The notes: a model not told the origin generated them from the sequence alone. Positions 28,401 to 40,249 are shown, numbered from the stretch's first letter. The stretch: 64,000 nucleotides of DNA from Chlorokybus atmophyticus (GCA_009103225.1 RHPI01002533.1:1555186-1619185), one strand, 5' to 3'. Numbers and translations: made by a program.

Positions 28401-29179
28401 GTGGCTATTGCATGCACTCGATGCGCCATATATTCGGGGGTGCACTTGATTGCATGCACGACCTACCTTCTTTCCGTCTTGCCAGAGCTGCTGGTGTAAG
28501 TTTCCCACATGGAGCCCTTGGCTGGTCGGTCCTCTTCCGCCTTGCGCACCACCATGGCGGGGCGAGGAGTGAGACTGAGAGGTGTCGACCTAGGGTTGAA
28601 TGAGCCATTGCTGCTGCCATTGGCGTCAGCATGGCCATTGCTGGAGGGGGGTCTGAGCTCAAAGCGAGGGCGGTCACTTGCGCCAGTTGCGCCATTGCCG
28701 TTTGGAAAAGCTGCCGGCCTGCTTTGCTGCTGATCTGGTCGCTCAAAGCGAGGGCTTGGCCTGGCCGACCTGTCGGCCGGGGTGAAAGGAGGGCGCTGGC
28801 CGTTGTTGTCTCTCTCAGGAGCAGCAGGAGCAGGCGATCCAGCTGTCCGTGGCTGGAGCTTGAACGCTGACTTAGGCGCCGCGCTGACAGGTGGCCTTTC
28901 CGCCGGCCGCTCAGGCCGCACAGGCCGGGCGTTGGCGCCGCCGTCGACGCCGTCCTCCGGCCGCCTGTCTGTGACGGCGGCCGACGATGACGATGGCGCC
29001 GACCCCTCCTCTGCCCTCACCGACAAAGGTGCCCTGAAACCTCCCCTAAACCCCACGCTTCCCCCACCACCCCTCAGCTCCCTCCCGGCGCCGCCCCGCA
29101 AGAACCCTGGCCTGGCGCTGCTAGCTTCCAGGAACGCTACAGCACCGGTAGCAGACCCAGCCGCCAATGGTACCACCAT
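25482..29179 (-). CDS. infB: Plastid translation initiation factor IF-2
   Basis: Six exons on the minus strand: 28467-29179, 27849-28045, 27496-27740, 27295-27420, 27144-27176 and 25482-26993, giving 941 residues. IF-2 is the GTPase that brings initiator fMet-tRNA to the small subunit in plastids. Residues 1 to about 300 are a transit peptide plus Pro/Arg/Ser-rich disordered region. The IF-2 N2 region ([19 protein letters not shown]) follows. G1 is GHVDHGK at residues 421-427, G2 lies in [14 protein letters not shown]3 is DTPGH and G4 is NKVD. The C-terminal domains contain [13 protein letters not shown] and the C2 part ECGI ending [12 protein letters not shown]. Exon 5 is only 33 nt (11 codons, [11 protein letters not shown]) directly after G1. 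An upstream in-frame extension exists, but ATG 29179 ([14 protein letters not shown]) gives the best transit peptide. Confidence 0.95.
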
Positions 29180-29746
29180 TATGCGCACCACACCAAATTG
29201 CCGCAAAGGTAAACAATGACACCTCCCCGCCCAACACGATCGCCCACAACGCCGCCGACGCCGCCGCCTGCTGCACACTCTCGACCACCTGGCATGCGTA
29301 TAGCACAGGCGCGCGCACATACCCCGGTTAAAACACTAACCAAGAACTGACTTTGCCTTTTGCATAAACTCCTTCATGCAAGACAACGTCCAACAGAGCG
29401 CTGTACTTTTGTCAACTGCGCGGTTCATCATGAGTCGTGAGTCACACGTGACGAACTCTCCCGGTTAGCTTTCATGGTTGCTTGTGACGGCTGCGATGCT
29501 TCCACATAAAGCAAATCCAGAATCGACCGCGAACAATGGACTTGCTTTTCAACCAATCGTCAGGAAGCTAAATATCTAACAATGTCGATATCGTTGCGAC
29601 TAGATGTCGACAAGACCGCGCAAACCACGGATTTGAACGGCGACTGCAACGCTCCCAACGTGTGACAATTGCTGTTAGCTGCACATGGTGCATAGTGTGC
29701 AAACCCTAGCTGGGTCGGCCTGGCTGTGACGGCGGCGGCGGTGATA
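29180..29746. promoter_or_regulatory. Divergent promoter between plastid IF-2 and QCR9, with telo-box
   Basis: The 567 bp separate the IF-2 start (minus) from the QCR9 start (plus). AAACCCTA lies at 29701-29708, 39 bp before the QCR9 ATG, so probably in its leader or core promoter. No gene is seen inside. Confidence 0.5.
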
Positions 29747-30407
29747 ATGTCGACGTACGAGCCCAAGGGGGGCGCCAGGTCCGGCCTGATGGAGACCGCT
29801 TACAAGACGCTCATGAAGCGGAACTCGGTGTATGTCGGCTTCATTGTCGTCGGTGCCCTGGTTGGCGAACGGGTAAGGGCTGGAATAGTGCGTTTGACTT
29901 GTAAAACATGGCCTGAGGGCTCTTGTGCCAGCGTCTGTGGCTTGATCAACCACCTCTGTTTATTGCAAACTTAGACGCCAATGTGATTGTTTGCAGGTTG
30001 TTGACTATGGCATCAACAAGTTCTGGACAATGCACAACAAGGGGGTGAGTTGACTCACATGTCTTTGACACACATGTGCGTGTTTTACCCTGTCATTTAC
30101 TTGGAGCTGTTGGATTTGCTGGTGTTCATAGCTCACAGTATCTTGATGAATATTGCTTGACTGTGCTGCTTGTCAGAATCACACATACTTGTGTGTATGG
30201 TCTAGAAATGTTGACCTTACAATACACAAACGGTGTTATATGTACTGCAGCTCACAGGGACCTCATCAGTTCAGCTAGCCATTAGGGCGCAGTCATTCCC
30301 AGTGTAGTTGGTTAACGGGTCATTCGGCGCCCTCATTCACAATGCTGCTGACTTTGCAGAAATTCTACGAAGACATTCCAACATTGGGCCAAAGACCAGC
30401 AGAATAA
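29747..30407 (+). CDS. QCR9: Cytochrome bc1 complex subunit 9 (UCR_UQCRX_QCR9 family)
   Basis: Three exons, 29747-29872, 29997-30044 and 30360-30407, encode 73 residues. The 16-codon second and third exons are short but their phases and the family pattern fit: TLMKRNSVYVGFIVVGALVG, ER|VVDYGINKFW, then NKG|KFYEDIPTLGQRP. QCR9 is a single-pass inner-mitochondrial-membrane subunit of complex III that contacts the Rieske protein and cytochrome c1; it has no cleaved presequence. The family's GER-x-D and DIP-x-LGQRP motifs are intact. The open frame that reads through the first intron is an artefact. Confidence 0.92.
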
Positions 30408-31316
30408 CACGAGGCCTTAGGTGGAAGTACCGTGTATGGATAGTGATAGTGGTTAGCAAGCTTCGCAACACATGTTGCGAGCTGCATGCATGGCATTAGC
30501 TCAGAGCTTGCACGGCTATGCCGCTTGTTTGCGTTTTCGCCATGCATGCACGACTGCTGTACTGTGCAGCAGAATAGTTCCAAGGACATGGGACCAATGG
30601 CAGCGTGGCGTGCCGTGCAGTGCCTGTGCAGTGGGACAGCATTTGTGGATATGCCCATATAGTTTGTAAGCAATCCTAGAGGGCAGGCCCAAGCATTCTG
30701 TGTGCGACACACTCTAAGTTATGGGTGACGTGATGTTGCAAGCATCTTGTCAACCTAGTTTGGTTCCATGCTGAATGGTGGTGTTGTTGTGCCGTAATTA
30801 CTGAATGACACTTGAACAAATTTTATTTTGTGGCATGACATCTACGTATCTGTTTGACAGCAATGGGCATATGCCGAGTGTACGTGGATCGGCACTTTGA
30901 GGCGAATCACCCCGTAGAGCTGCCCTTGTGTTGGTGGTTGCTTGCTGCCTATAGGTGACTATCACCTGCATTGCTGCCGAGAGGCCCAGTGCACAATGAT
31001 GGTCACCGGCTTACCAATCTCGTGCCACTGTCGCTCATACCCATGGCTGAGCTCAACAAAACGCCCTGCCTTGCAACAATTCTTACCTGGTGAGTGTGCT
31101 AGTGTTGGTCAGATTGGATACACTTGCACTGATTGCTCGAGCGCCTTACACATGCATGCATCAGTGCTGTGTGCATGCATGCAGGTGCCCTTCACGGCTG
31201 GGAACTACATCTGTACAGAGTGTGGATGTCCTCCAATCAATTCCAATCGCGCTTCGTGAGATGCGCTGCTGGCAAGGGACAAGCAGGAAAGCAGACACAT
31301 AGGACACCGTGATACA
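30408..31316. other. Convergent intergenic region, no gene seen
   Basis: Between the ends of QCR9 (plus) and the GDPD-like gene (minus). It has scattered TGCATGCA palindromes (30484, 30543, 31149, 31171) and no credible frames. TGTAA near 30664 is a possible polyadenylation signal for QCR9. Confidence 0.45.
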
Positions 31317-33223
31317 TCACAAGAATGTACAGCGTGTACTGTAATCCCTCATGGTGGCTTGCAACCGACCAGGGAAATTTGTAACTACAGCATCTACACC
31401 AGCATCAAGCATTGACAGCATGTGCTGCATGCTGTTGGCCGTCCAACCATAAACCAGCTTCCCGCCCCTAAGAGCATAACACATGTTAGCACCTCTCACC
31501 TTGGACACTGTTCAATCGACTCTCCATGTACTGTTCGCACAAGCAGTTACCTGCGTGCAGCTGTGACCAATTCATGGTCAATCATGGCGAAGTGGACAGC
31601 AACAGCCTCAGGTGTCTGCATTCTCAAAAGCTGATGGAGACCCTCGCGCATAAGTGCTTCCGTCTCATTGATGACCACGTAACCCGCCTGTCGTGACAAT
31701 CAAAAACACAAGTCAAGCAACACTGACCACTAAGTTTTGAGATACTCTGCCATCAGCTGACAAGCACCAGCATGCTTGGGGCTGCCAACTTGACACCTTG
31801 AACAACCATGTCCGACTTGGCCCAAACCAGGCAGTTTGTACAGCCTGTGCGGCGGACCTGCCAGACCACGTATTTGGAAATTGTGGGTGACCACAACGTG
31901 GTCCTTTTGTAAGCAGCTGTGCGCCTTGTTTACCGTGTCAACGACTAGAGCAGCGAGCTCTGAATCGCTTCTTGCAGTGGTCGTCTTGACATCAACAATG
32001 ATTCGAGAGACCTGGTGCTTCAAATACTGCGAGAATGACGAGTGATAAGTGCGAAATGCAGGGTGATGTACGGAGACCAAACAAGTGTGACATACCAGCA
32101 GCGCCTCTTCCAGGAGCATGGGCTTCTGACCAGCATGCTCGTGCCCATACCCAGTACCAGCATCCATATCCCGCAACTGATCTTCACACGCAACAAGCAG
32201 ACAGTCAGCAAAACAGCTTGCACTGCTTTTTGGACCGCATGACATGCTGCTTGGCGTACAAGCGTAATGGAATGACGAGGAAGCGACCCTGGCCATAATG
32301 CAGGTAGAAGTTGTCCAATGCTTTGCGACCAGCAGTTCAGTGTTGGACAGTGTCAATGCATACTCACCTCGTGCAACAGCATGTTGCTAACGTGATGTGC
32401 GCGAGAATGCGACATGCGCTGCAAGTCTCTGCGAAAGAGGCAATGTGAGGAATCTCAAGGCCATATACAACGAACAACTAGGTCTATGTCAGTGCACGAA
32501 GTGCGTCAGCCATGGCAGTTGCACACTAACCTGTCGTGCATGGCTACGAGAGCACCATCTGCTGTCACAGAAGCATCCACTTCTACGCACTCAACTTGAG
32601 ATGCCGCCGCTAGCTTGAATGCATTGACCTGGAGACCCATGCACGACGAAAACATTGTAACCACATGAGAACACCTCACTGTGCAGTTATCATCGTAGTG
32701 ACCCTTTCACACTACCGTATTGGGCGGTGCATTGCCAGAGTCTCCACCGTGCGCACACACCATGGGAAACACAGAGCTTGCGGCTCGCTGGCAAAAGACT
32801 GGCGATGGCACACGACTCTCCTGAAAAAATAACATAATATAATGCTACTTGCATGCTTGCTATCCCCATGCGCAACACGTTTTACGCACACATACAAGCA
32901 CAAGTTCTTCTGCACTTGCAATGCATCCTGTCTAGCTGGTCGTGCATTTGCCCACACATGTCCAGGACATGTGTGAGTCAACGCAGAAGTAGCTGTGCAC
33001 AATAAATGTCTGTAAGCACAGCACATGCCTGGTGGTCTTCCTGAAGATCGCTTATTTGTTCCGGCAAGAACCAGTAACCGAGCAGCAGCGTGACGGCAAG
33101 CAACCCCACAGCCCAGGCGGCAAACCCCGCGAACGTCCTAGGCGCCCACGCCGCCCAGCCCCGCGGCGCCCTCGCTGCACGCCGTCTGCTACTGAACGAG
33201 GTGGTCATTCCGTTCACCCGCAT
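31317..33223 (-). CDS. Glycerophosphodiester phosphodiesterase (GDPD)-like membrane-anchored protein
   Basis: Exons on the minus strand: 33029-33223, 32716-32820, 32531-32628, 32368-32428, 32096-32176, 32026 to about 31800 (3' end unresolved), 31551-31687 and 31317-31467. The N-terminus is basic with one membrane segment (AAWAVGLLAVTLLLGYWFLP). The GDPD TIM-barrel follows: VCAHGGDSGNAPPNT, AFKLAAASQVECVEVDASVTADG, MHD, then IIVDVKT, and a C-terminal GKLVYGWTANS plus DAGVDAVVTNFPG. GDPDs hydrolyse glycerophosphodiesters to glycerol-3-phosphate and an alcohol. The usual HRG and PENT motifs read HGG and PPNT here, so the catalytic Arg and a metal-binding Glu appear replaced; activity may be altered. 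The first intron uses a GC donor (33028-33027). MTTSF at 33208 is an alternative start. Confidence 0.82.
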
Positions 33224-33733
33224 CGTACCGACCAGCCCTCCGCCTCGCCACCCGCCCAGGCGGCGGCGGCGGCAGCATAATCTGATGCCACGTGGCACTA
33301 GTGGTCGTTGGGTAGGGTTTTCAGTCGCACAAAGCGCACAAGAGCACAAGAAAGTGACGCCACGAGCACGTGTTAAGCACGGGATCTTGAGCTCGTAACG
33401 CGAGCCACGTCAACGTTGCCAGCTTGATCTCGCCAGCTGGCAAACTCATTTCCCCACAAAAGGGAACAATCACCAATCCCGGTTCAGGTTCCTGGTTGAC
33501 ACCCGACCATGAACCGCGATCACCCTGACTGAATGCATGCCTACAGTCGTACTGGCTCAGCCCAGTCTGGCTGGCAACTGCAGGGACTGAACTGCGTTAG
33601 TGTTTGACGTCGGTTTGTTACAGAGTGCAGTTACAGTGCCGCAAAATTTACTGGGTTCGCAAAGTTGACTGTAAGTTGTGCTTAGCGGCCGTAGCGGCGG
33701 TGGTATTCGTGGCGGTGACATTGTCCATCCAGC
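33224..33733. promoter_or_regulatory. Divergent promoter between GDPD-like and DUF4079 genes, with telo-box
   Basis: This 510-bp shared region contains TAGGGTTT (telo-box complement) at 33313-33320, about 90 bp upstream of the GDPD-like start. No gene is seen inside it. Confidence 0.45.
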
Positions 33734-35347
33734 ATGGCGGCGGTGACGATGTCTGCTCTGGGGCTGGCGAGGTCTGTGACGTGCCCGCTGGGTCGCCAGG
33801 GATTTGCCGGGAAGGCGCCGGCGAGGAGGAGGAGAACGCCCAGGGCGGCGGCGCAGCTGCGCACAGAGGCGGCGAAGGTGCAGACGGCTGCGAGCGTCTC
33901 AGACAGGAGTACCCCAGCTGAGACTCTGCAGCAATTCACAGCTTCTGCGCTTGCTTCTGGCACGCTGCTTGCGCCCTGGCTGCTTGACGCTCAGGTTCGT
34001 TAGGTTCGCCGGCGTGACTCTGCTAGGCCTACAGATAGCATTACACGTTGTCTGTGTTGTAACTTAGAACACAGGTTTTTACGCCATTACCACCTATTGG
34101 CACTGATCCGCTATGCTTCTTTGCTTCTTGTAGACAGTTCCAGCAAACTGACTGTTTGCACAGCTGGTTAACAACTGCATGGCAACGGCGTTTCCTGCTG
34201 GCTTGAAGTATTGCAGGACACGTATCACGGAGGTGTTATCTGTATGCATGTGTCAATGTGCGGGGATAGTAGATTGTTAGAGTTCAACCCGTGTTGTACC
34301 GCCGCTTTCTGTGACTGACCACTCATTGTCTTGCATCAATACTGCGCCTGGTGTCACGTACCGGTTTAGTTGATTCGTTCCATGAAAAGGCCATGCTCAC
34401 CTTACAACTAAGTGGCAGTGGCTGCATTTAGTCGAGTGCGTCACTGTTAGATATGACGTACTTGCTCATTTTCTGCCTGTAAACTCAAGTAACTGTTGTT
34501 GGCCGGCAGGCTGCATTGGCAAAGGATGGCGAGTTGGGCATACTTGAAGGGAAGAGTGTTGCGCTACTTCATCCGCTTTTCATGGGCACCCTGTTTGCGT
34601 TGAGTCTACAGGCCGCATACCTTGGATGGCAATGGCGGCGGGTTCGCACCATCGGCACCGACATCAGCTCATTGAAGGCGCAACTCCCAGCCAAGAGTCA
34701 GAAGGAGGGCGAGGAGAGCAAGCCTCACCCACTTGAGGCGGAAATCACAAAGCTTACTGAGGTTGGCAGACGGAGCTTTGATTTGTCCATGTGTTATAGT
34801 GCTTGTTGCACCAACTAAGACAAGCTTTTATGGATGTGGTAGGAGCGCAAGGCTCTCACAAAGGGAAACTTCCGTGAGCGGCATTATAATGTTGGTTCTA
34901 TCCTGCTTGGATCTGGTGTCCTCCTTGGCATAGAGGGTGCTGCAAACACATACGCACGCACTGGGAAGCTCTTCCCCGGGCCACATCTGTATGCTGGTGC
35001 AGGTATGTCTAAAATCAGAGGTGCATTACTGGTTGCCACAGTCGACTGTGTATTTAGTACTGGATAAAGTATCCATCTCACATGCCCCCAGTGTTGGTGC
35101 TACCTTAATGCCTTGCGCTTGCAACTGTGTGAATGTGGATATGGGACCAACAATGCGCGGTGGTGCAGGCATTGTTGTGTTGTGGGCTATGGCGGCAGCA
35201 CTTGTCCCTGCCATGAGCAAGGGCAATGACAACGCAAGGAATGCACACATTGCCCTCAACGTCCTCAACATTGGGCTGTTCACCTGGCAAATCCCCACCG
35301 GGTTTGAGATTGTACAGAAGGTGTTCCAGTTCGCACCATGGCCTTGA
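33734..35347 (+). CDS. DUF4079 family plastid membrane protein
   Basis: Four exons, 33734-33994, 34510-34761, 34843-35002 and 35169-35347, give 283 residues. The first ~75 residues form an Arg/Ala-rich plastid transit peptide. The DUF4079 domain follows: LHPLFMGTLFALSLQAAYLG, WQWRRVRTIG, a charged linker, HYNVGSILLGSGVLLGIEG, TGKLFPGPHLYAGAG, IVVLWAMAAALVPAM and NIGLFTWQIPTGFEIV. That predicts four membrane segments. The family is found in cyanobacteria and plastids and resembles cytochrome b561/ferric-reductase-like four-helix proteins; its function is not established. Phases fit throughout, and TGTAA at 35398-35402 lies just downstream as a possible polyadenylation signal. Confidence 0.9.
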
Positions 35348-36793
35348 ACAAAAGCCCACACTTAGTTTCAGCGCAGCAAGGGTTGCTGCGCGATAAGTGT
35401 AACAAAAAACATTTTAGTGCATTCATTGGTTGTAAGTACATGGCCTTCGTCATGAGCTGGTAGCTTAAACCTTGAAAGTCGGCTGGTTGTTATGACAACC
35501 GCAAGGCGTGTTGCCTGTTGGACAATCACATAATCCGCTGCTGGTGATACGCTGCAATTGGTGATGCATAGTATTGTGTGAACATCTGGGGCAACTTGCC
35601 ACCGGCCGCGATTACAAGGTAGGTTGTAATATGCTGAACATAATGGAGTTCCATTGTGCCCGTTATGCCGAGAACCGCAACATGCACACGCGTATCACTG
35701 CTGCTTGTGCACGTGTGCTGGTTGGCTTGCTTGGGCACGCTTGTTTGTTTGCTTGCATGCGTGCTATGCATTTCCCTACTTGCTGTGCTTGCTCGCCTGC
35801 TTACTGGCCTAGCACTAATTCTTGCTGCGTGCCTGCTGGCATCCCCTACTACGAACACCTGCGTGCCCATGCTGTGTTTGCTTGCTGGGTGTTGTTAGTT
35901 GCCAGTGGGTTTGTGTTGTGCGGTGTTGGGTTGGGTCACTATCAGTTGTGCTTATGCATCTTTTGTGCTCACACACCACGCAATCGACTGCGCAACTGCA
36001 TCGTGGGTCAGAGGCAACATCCTCAACCAGGGTTACGGCGACCACATCACATGGACTCGTTTAAATGACTCGTGCATGCATGCATGCGTGCGTGCATGTA
36101 TACGAGATGCTCTGGTATACATGATTACCCCGACTTGGCATATGCCCATACACACTCAGTCGCTGTGTACGAGGTGCTGTATCATAATTGCTCCAGATGT
36201 GTGTGCGAGAATACATTTTTCCTCTACTTTGCACATACAACCTGCCGTTACTCTTGGAATGCAGTAGCTCATCCGCGATGAAACGCAAGCAGCATGCACT
36301 TACACAATCTGGTGGCACAGCGCGTGGGGCATGTGCTTCAATGTTGACATTGTCCAGAGTTTATCGATGTAGGTTTGATAGCGCTGGCATAAGCATGAAA
36401 TGGCTGCAAACGGTCACAGTAAGGGACAAATATCACAGATCCAGATAATTGAGCGTTTACGCATAACCCTACATTTGGCAGGCAGTGCATAAACCAATGA
36501 CACAAGACCGTACCAGAGTGAGCAATATGCAGAGTATAAACCCACATTACAGGCACAACACAAATGTGTCAACATTACGGTGCAGCGGCATGGCCAGCTG
36601 AGCCTAGCTACCCAAGCTCTGTGCCATGCCACTTGCCAGCAGCTTGAGCTACCAAAAATGAAAGTACAATCATAATGAATCGCTACATTACAGCAGAGCT
36701 ACTCCTATACAACCCGTGGTGCAATTGCACCGCACTTTTGCAGTTACAAATTACATCTTGTAGTGGTACACTACACCGGCCGGTGTGCATCGC
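35348..36793. other. Convergent intergenic region, low-complexity
   Basis: Between the ends of the DUF4079 gene and the haloperoxidase-like gene. Around 35710-35900 there are repeated CTTG/GCTTG runs that keep several frames open by composition only. GCATGC runs occur at 36073-36100. The 164-codon frame at 35574-36068 has Cys/Leu-rich low-complexity content and is not called. Confidence 0.45.
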
Positions 36794-39372
36794 CTATTGC
36801 ACGCAGCGCGGTGAATCTCCCTCTTTTTCGCCATTGATGAGCCGCTTCACGCGCGCATACACTGCGTCGGCGACCTTAGCACCGATGACCCTGCCTTGAA
36901 TGTCACTAACGTGGATGTGAATGCCACCCATGAGACGGGACTCGCCGGCCTGGTCAGCCATCTCCCTGAAAGAAGTCCATTGCAGCGTGACCGCCTTTTT
37001 GGGCGAGTAGTTGTTGGTCGAGTTGTAGCGTGGGTTTGTGGAACACGCTGTGGGAATGCAAGGCAGACCGTATGCATTGAAGCCGTCTTTGCAAAGGGAT
37101 TCCCAGGGAATCCCACCAGCTGGCATTGTGTATCCGAAACTGCCCTTAAGGTTTGCTGGGTTGGATGGGATTGTGGACAGACCAGTGAACAGCTCGAGTG
37201 CATCAGCCGCAGCTCTGCTGAAAGTGGAGTGGCCAGAGACGTACTCTGGGAATGGTGGTGTGATGACCTTAGGAGACTGGTATGGTTGCCAGCTCGTGGT
37301 GCTGATGTCGCCAAAGGGGCAGTAGGGACCGCGATACTGGTGCTTGAGTCGTGTGGACGTCCCATTGACAATGCCGGAAAGCACCATTGGAATGTAGGTG
37401 CAAGGACGCACGGTCTCATAAAACCGCTTGGTGTCCCAGGCAGCCAGACCAGCATCGTAGAGGGAGTTTGCCACCAGGAAGAGCATCTGCACGGACTCAT
37501 CCAAGCTCTGGCACAGGCGTCGGCTCGTCTCACCAGCCAATCTCTGCATTGCAGTTTGCACTTTAACAACAACGCCCAGCCAGAAAACTACAACTGTACA
37601 GGACTCCGCGAATGAATGGTCAAACATAGTGAGGCACTTACCATCCAGTGGCCAGGGGGAGTAGGTGTTCCAGCACCGTCAAGCCAGTAAACAGAAATAA
37701 CCTTCAACAGGTCTCCATTGTCTGGGAGAGAGCTCTGAATGACAGTCAGCTGTGCAAACTGTAGGGCCAACTCATCAGCTGTGGGCGGCACTGGTGCACG
37801 GAAGGCTGATGCAGTGGGCATCGCAAAAGGTTGCGCAGTGGCGGCTTGCGGCATGGTGAACTGCTGGGGCTTATCAACACGACCAGGGAACATGATGGGT
37901 TGCCATTGGAGCACAGACCTTGTGGCCGCGGCATCGGCAGTAAGCATGGAGTCGTTGCCAAGCACGCACACATTGTTCACAGGCATGAACCATGTGTTGT
38001 CCTTGTAACAGCCCTCCTGGTTGAAGCCGTCAACAAGCATCTGATCGTGCAACAATTTTGTGACCTCCGTAATAGCACCATACACAGCATCCCCTTCATG
38101 ACTAGCAGTCACATTGATGTGGAACATTTCCCGGATGCTACGAGCCACACCGCGAACCTGTTACGCATAGATTGCGTGTGTTAGCCACCAACTCTGCAAC
38201 TATCACTGTTCACATGTCTTGCTGCTCGTGCTTCCAGTTTGCATGCACGTCGAGGTCAATGCAAACACATGCATGCGTACCTCAACAGCCTGTGGCAGCA
38301 AAAACTGCATGGTTTGGTATGCAGCGAGTGCAATGGCGTAAGTCTTGATGTCCTTGGTTCCTTCAGCTATGGGAGTCTCAAGGAGTCCAGGTAGCTCAAC
38401 TGTTGGGTTTGCTCGGCCGTTGAATAGTGTCCAGGCATTGTACATGGCAGTAGCAACCGCCCTATAAGCGCGTGCAGCGCTGATAGGAGAGTACATGCCG
38501 GGGCCGAGCCCAGCCAAAACACACGGCTGCGTGACATTCAAGGACTCTGCAGCAACCAAGTCGAGTGCCTGCGTGGTGACAATGTATAAGCACGAGTGCA
38601 CATATCCAATCACTATCGCCACTCAAGACTGTCAATGACCAGTTAATCTTCAAACCATGCTGTCACTTGGTGCTTGCAGTATGCTTTGTTGGGTATGCAG
38701 TGGCAACGTCACACTACACATCACGACCTACCAGTCGCAGGAGAATATCTGGCGCTGTGCGTGCACCATTCTCACACCCTGTTTCAAAGCACTTTCCCCT
38801 CACATTGTTGCCCCATCTACCTTCAGCCCAGCAAGCGCGCGACACCTGCAAGTTGAGCGACGGGTGAGTTGATTGAAACAACTTGTGCGACTGTTTTGCA
38901 CATTGTCGCAACTCATACGAGCATGGGAGTCATCCATACTTTCACAGAACCTGCTGACAAGCTGTGGCTGAAGGAGCATATGCTGCTTGCGCTACGTACT
39001 CGTACTGTGCATTGTGCTTGCAATGCACGGTGGCGACATTGTGCTCGTTATCCTACCACTGGTCAATGACCAAATCTTACGTGGTCTCATGCTTATGGTG
39101 CAATATGCTGTCAATTCAAGCACACATAGGCAGACCGTTAAGCCTTGCTGACTGACCACAGCACACCCTGCTGCCCCAATGCACCAGCTCACCTGTGCGG
39201 TCGAGTTGTGCGGACACTGCACTCGGACGCGCAGTTTTCCCTTCTGTGGTGCAAGTGTGGCTGGCCACTTGACGCCGTGGTACTCCTCCGGCGGACATGT
39301 TCTTTGAGCGCAGCTGTGAGCCGCTTGGAACGCTAGTGAAGCCAGCACCAAAGCTGCCGTCAAGCGCAACAT
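36794..39372 (-). CDS. Vanadium-dependent haloperoxidase / PAP2-superfamily secreted enzyme
   Basis: Supported minus-strand exons are 39193-39372, 38281-38568, 37642-38157 and 36794-37543, all in phase 0. One or more small exons between 39192 and 38569 may be missing, because the expected N-terminal WN motif was not found. Exon 1 encodes a clear signal peptide (MLRLTAALVLASLAFQAAHS). Conserved blocks include ARAYRAVATAMYNAW, the vanadate/phosphate-binding K-x6-RP in TKRFYETVRP, PPFPEYVSGHSTFS (SGH motif) and SRLMGGIHIHVSDIQG (SR...H motif). PPGHW occurs before them. Family members oxidise halides with hydrogen peroxide or act as acid phosphatases; both groups share this fold. The modelled part gives at least 577 residues. 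Activity type is undecided. Confidence 0.83.
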
Positions 39373-40249
39373 CCTGCAGCACAAGAAACACATACTGAAA
39401 TATGCAACGGCGGTAAACCAACAGCACAACAAACAAGCAGGCGAGTAAGCCGCCTCAGCAGTTCTCCACCGCTGAACGTGCTTGTCGCAATGCCCTGGTA
39501 TGCAAACAGCGATGCAAGCTTGACTGGCTAGCTTGTGCTGCCCGTGCGCTCTATCAACCTCACAAACACGTCTGCTCAAAAGCCTTAACAGTATGACCAG
39601 CTGGCTATTCCTACAGAGACCACACAGAGCAGCATACAACAGCTGCGCTCACTACACAGAGCTCTGCCATTCTGCAGTACAGCAGTGCATGAAGACCACC
39701 ATGCCGCGATCGCCTTACGACACAAGATGCACAGCCTCACCTGCTCAAGCGCAAGCCTCTCCGCGCTCCTGCGACTGTGGTGGTCGTGCTCGTAGTCGGC
39801 GGCGGCGTCGGTGTGCCTGCCGTCGGTGTGCTTGCCGCCGCCTTTATCAAGAATGGCGGTAACAACTGACTGGCGAGTCACCAGTGCAATGCTGCAGTGG
39901 TGAAAAGCAGCAACTACCGAGACTCCAATGATCACTCTATTTCCAGAATCCAACCGTTTGTCTTTGGTGGTTTTTTCGCGTCATCGTACGGGCATCAGTT
40001 GGCGGGGGTTGCTCCGGCCGGTAAATCAACCGATCCTGGGTGTGGGGTCGATTGGTTAAACATGTCACAACTGATGACGTGACACCTTTATCGGAAAAGA
40101 TTTCACGGCCTAGCGAAAACCTTGTATGCGGCAAGTCGAGGTTTCGCTTGCGGTCGACACGTGGCGGCAGAGCACGTCGGCACTGACGGCAGTGCTGTCA
40201 CGGCGTACTGTCGGCGGGCAGTCTGCGGCACACTGTCTGCCACCCGCTA
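39373..40249. other. Upstream intergenic region
   Basis: Would contain the haloperoxidase-like promoter. It has a GC-rich patch of GGCGGCG/CGGTGTG repeats near 39800-39840 and no credible frame. It grades into the repeat-dominated part of the window. Confidence 0.4.

Noticed and set aside
35574-36068. 164-codon plus-strand frame
   Set aside because: Created by CTTG/GCTTG repeats; Cys/Leu-rich low-complexity product without hydropathy logic.
36896-37615. 239-codon plus-strand frame opposite the haloperoxidase-like gene
   Set aside because: Antisense shadow of the conserved last exon, which carries all catalytic motifs on the minus strand.
40065-40115. Hammerhead ribozyme (CTGATGA followed by GAAAA)
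   Set aside because: Only about 2 bp of stem II can form and there is no matching stem I or III, so it fails the core fold.
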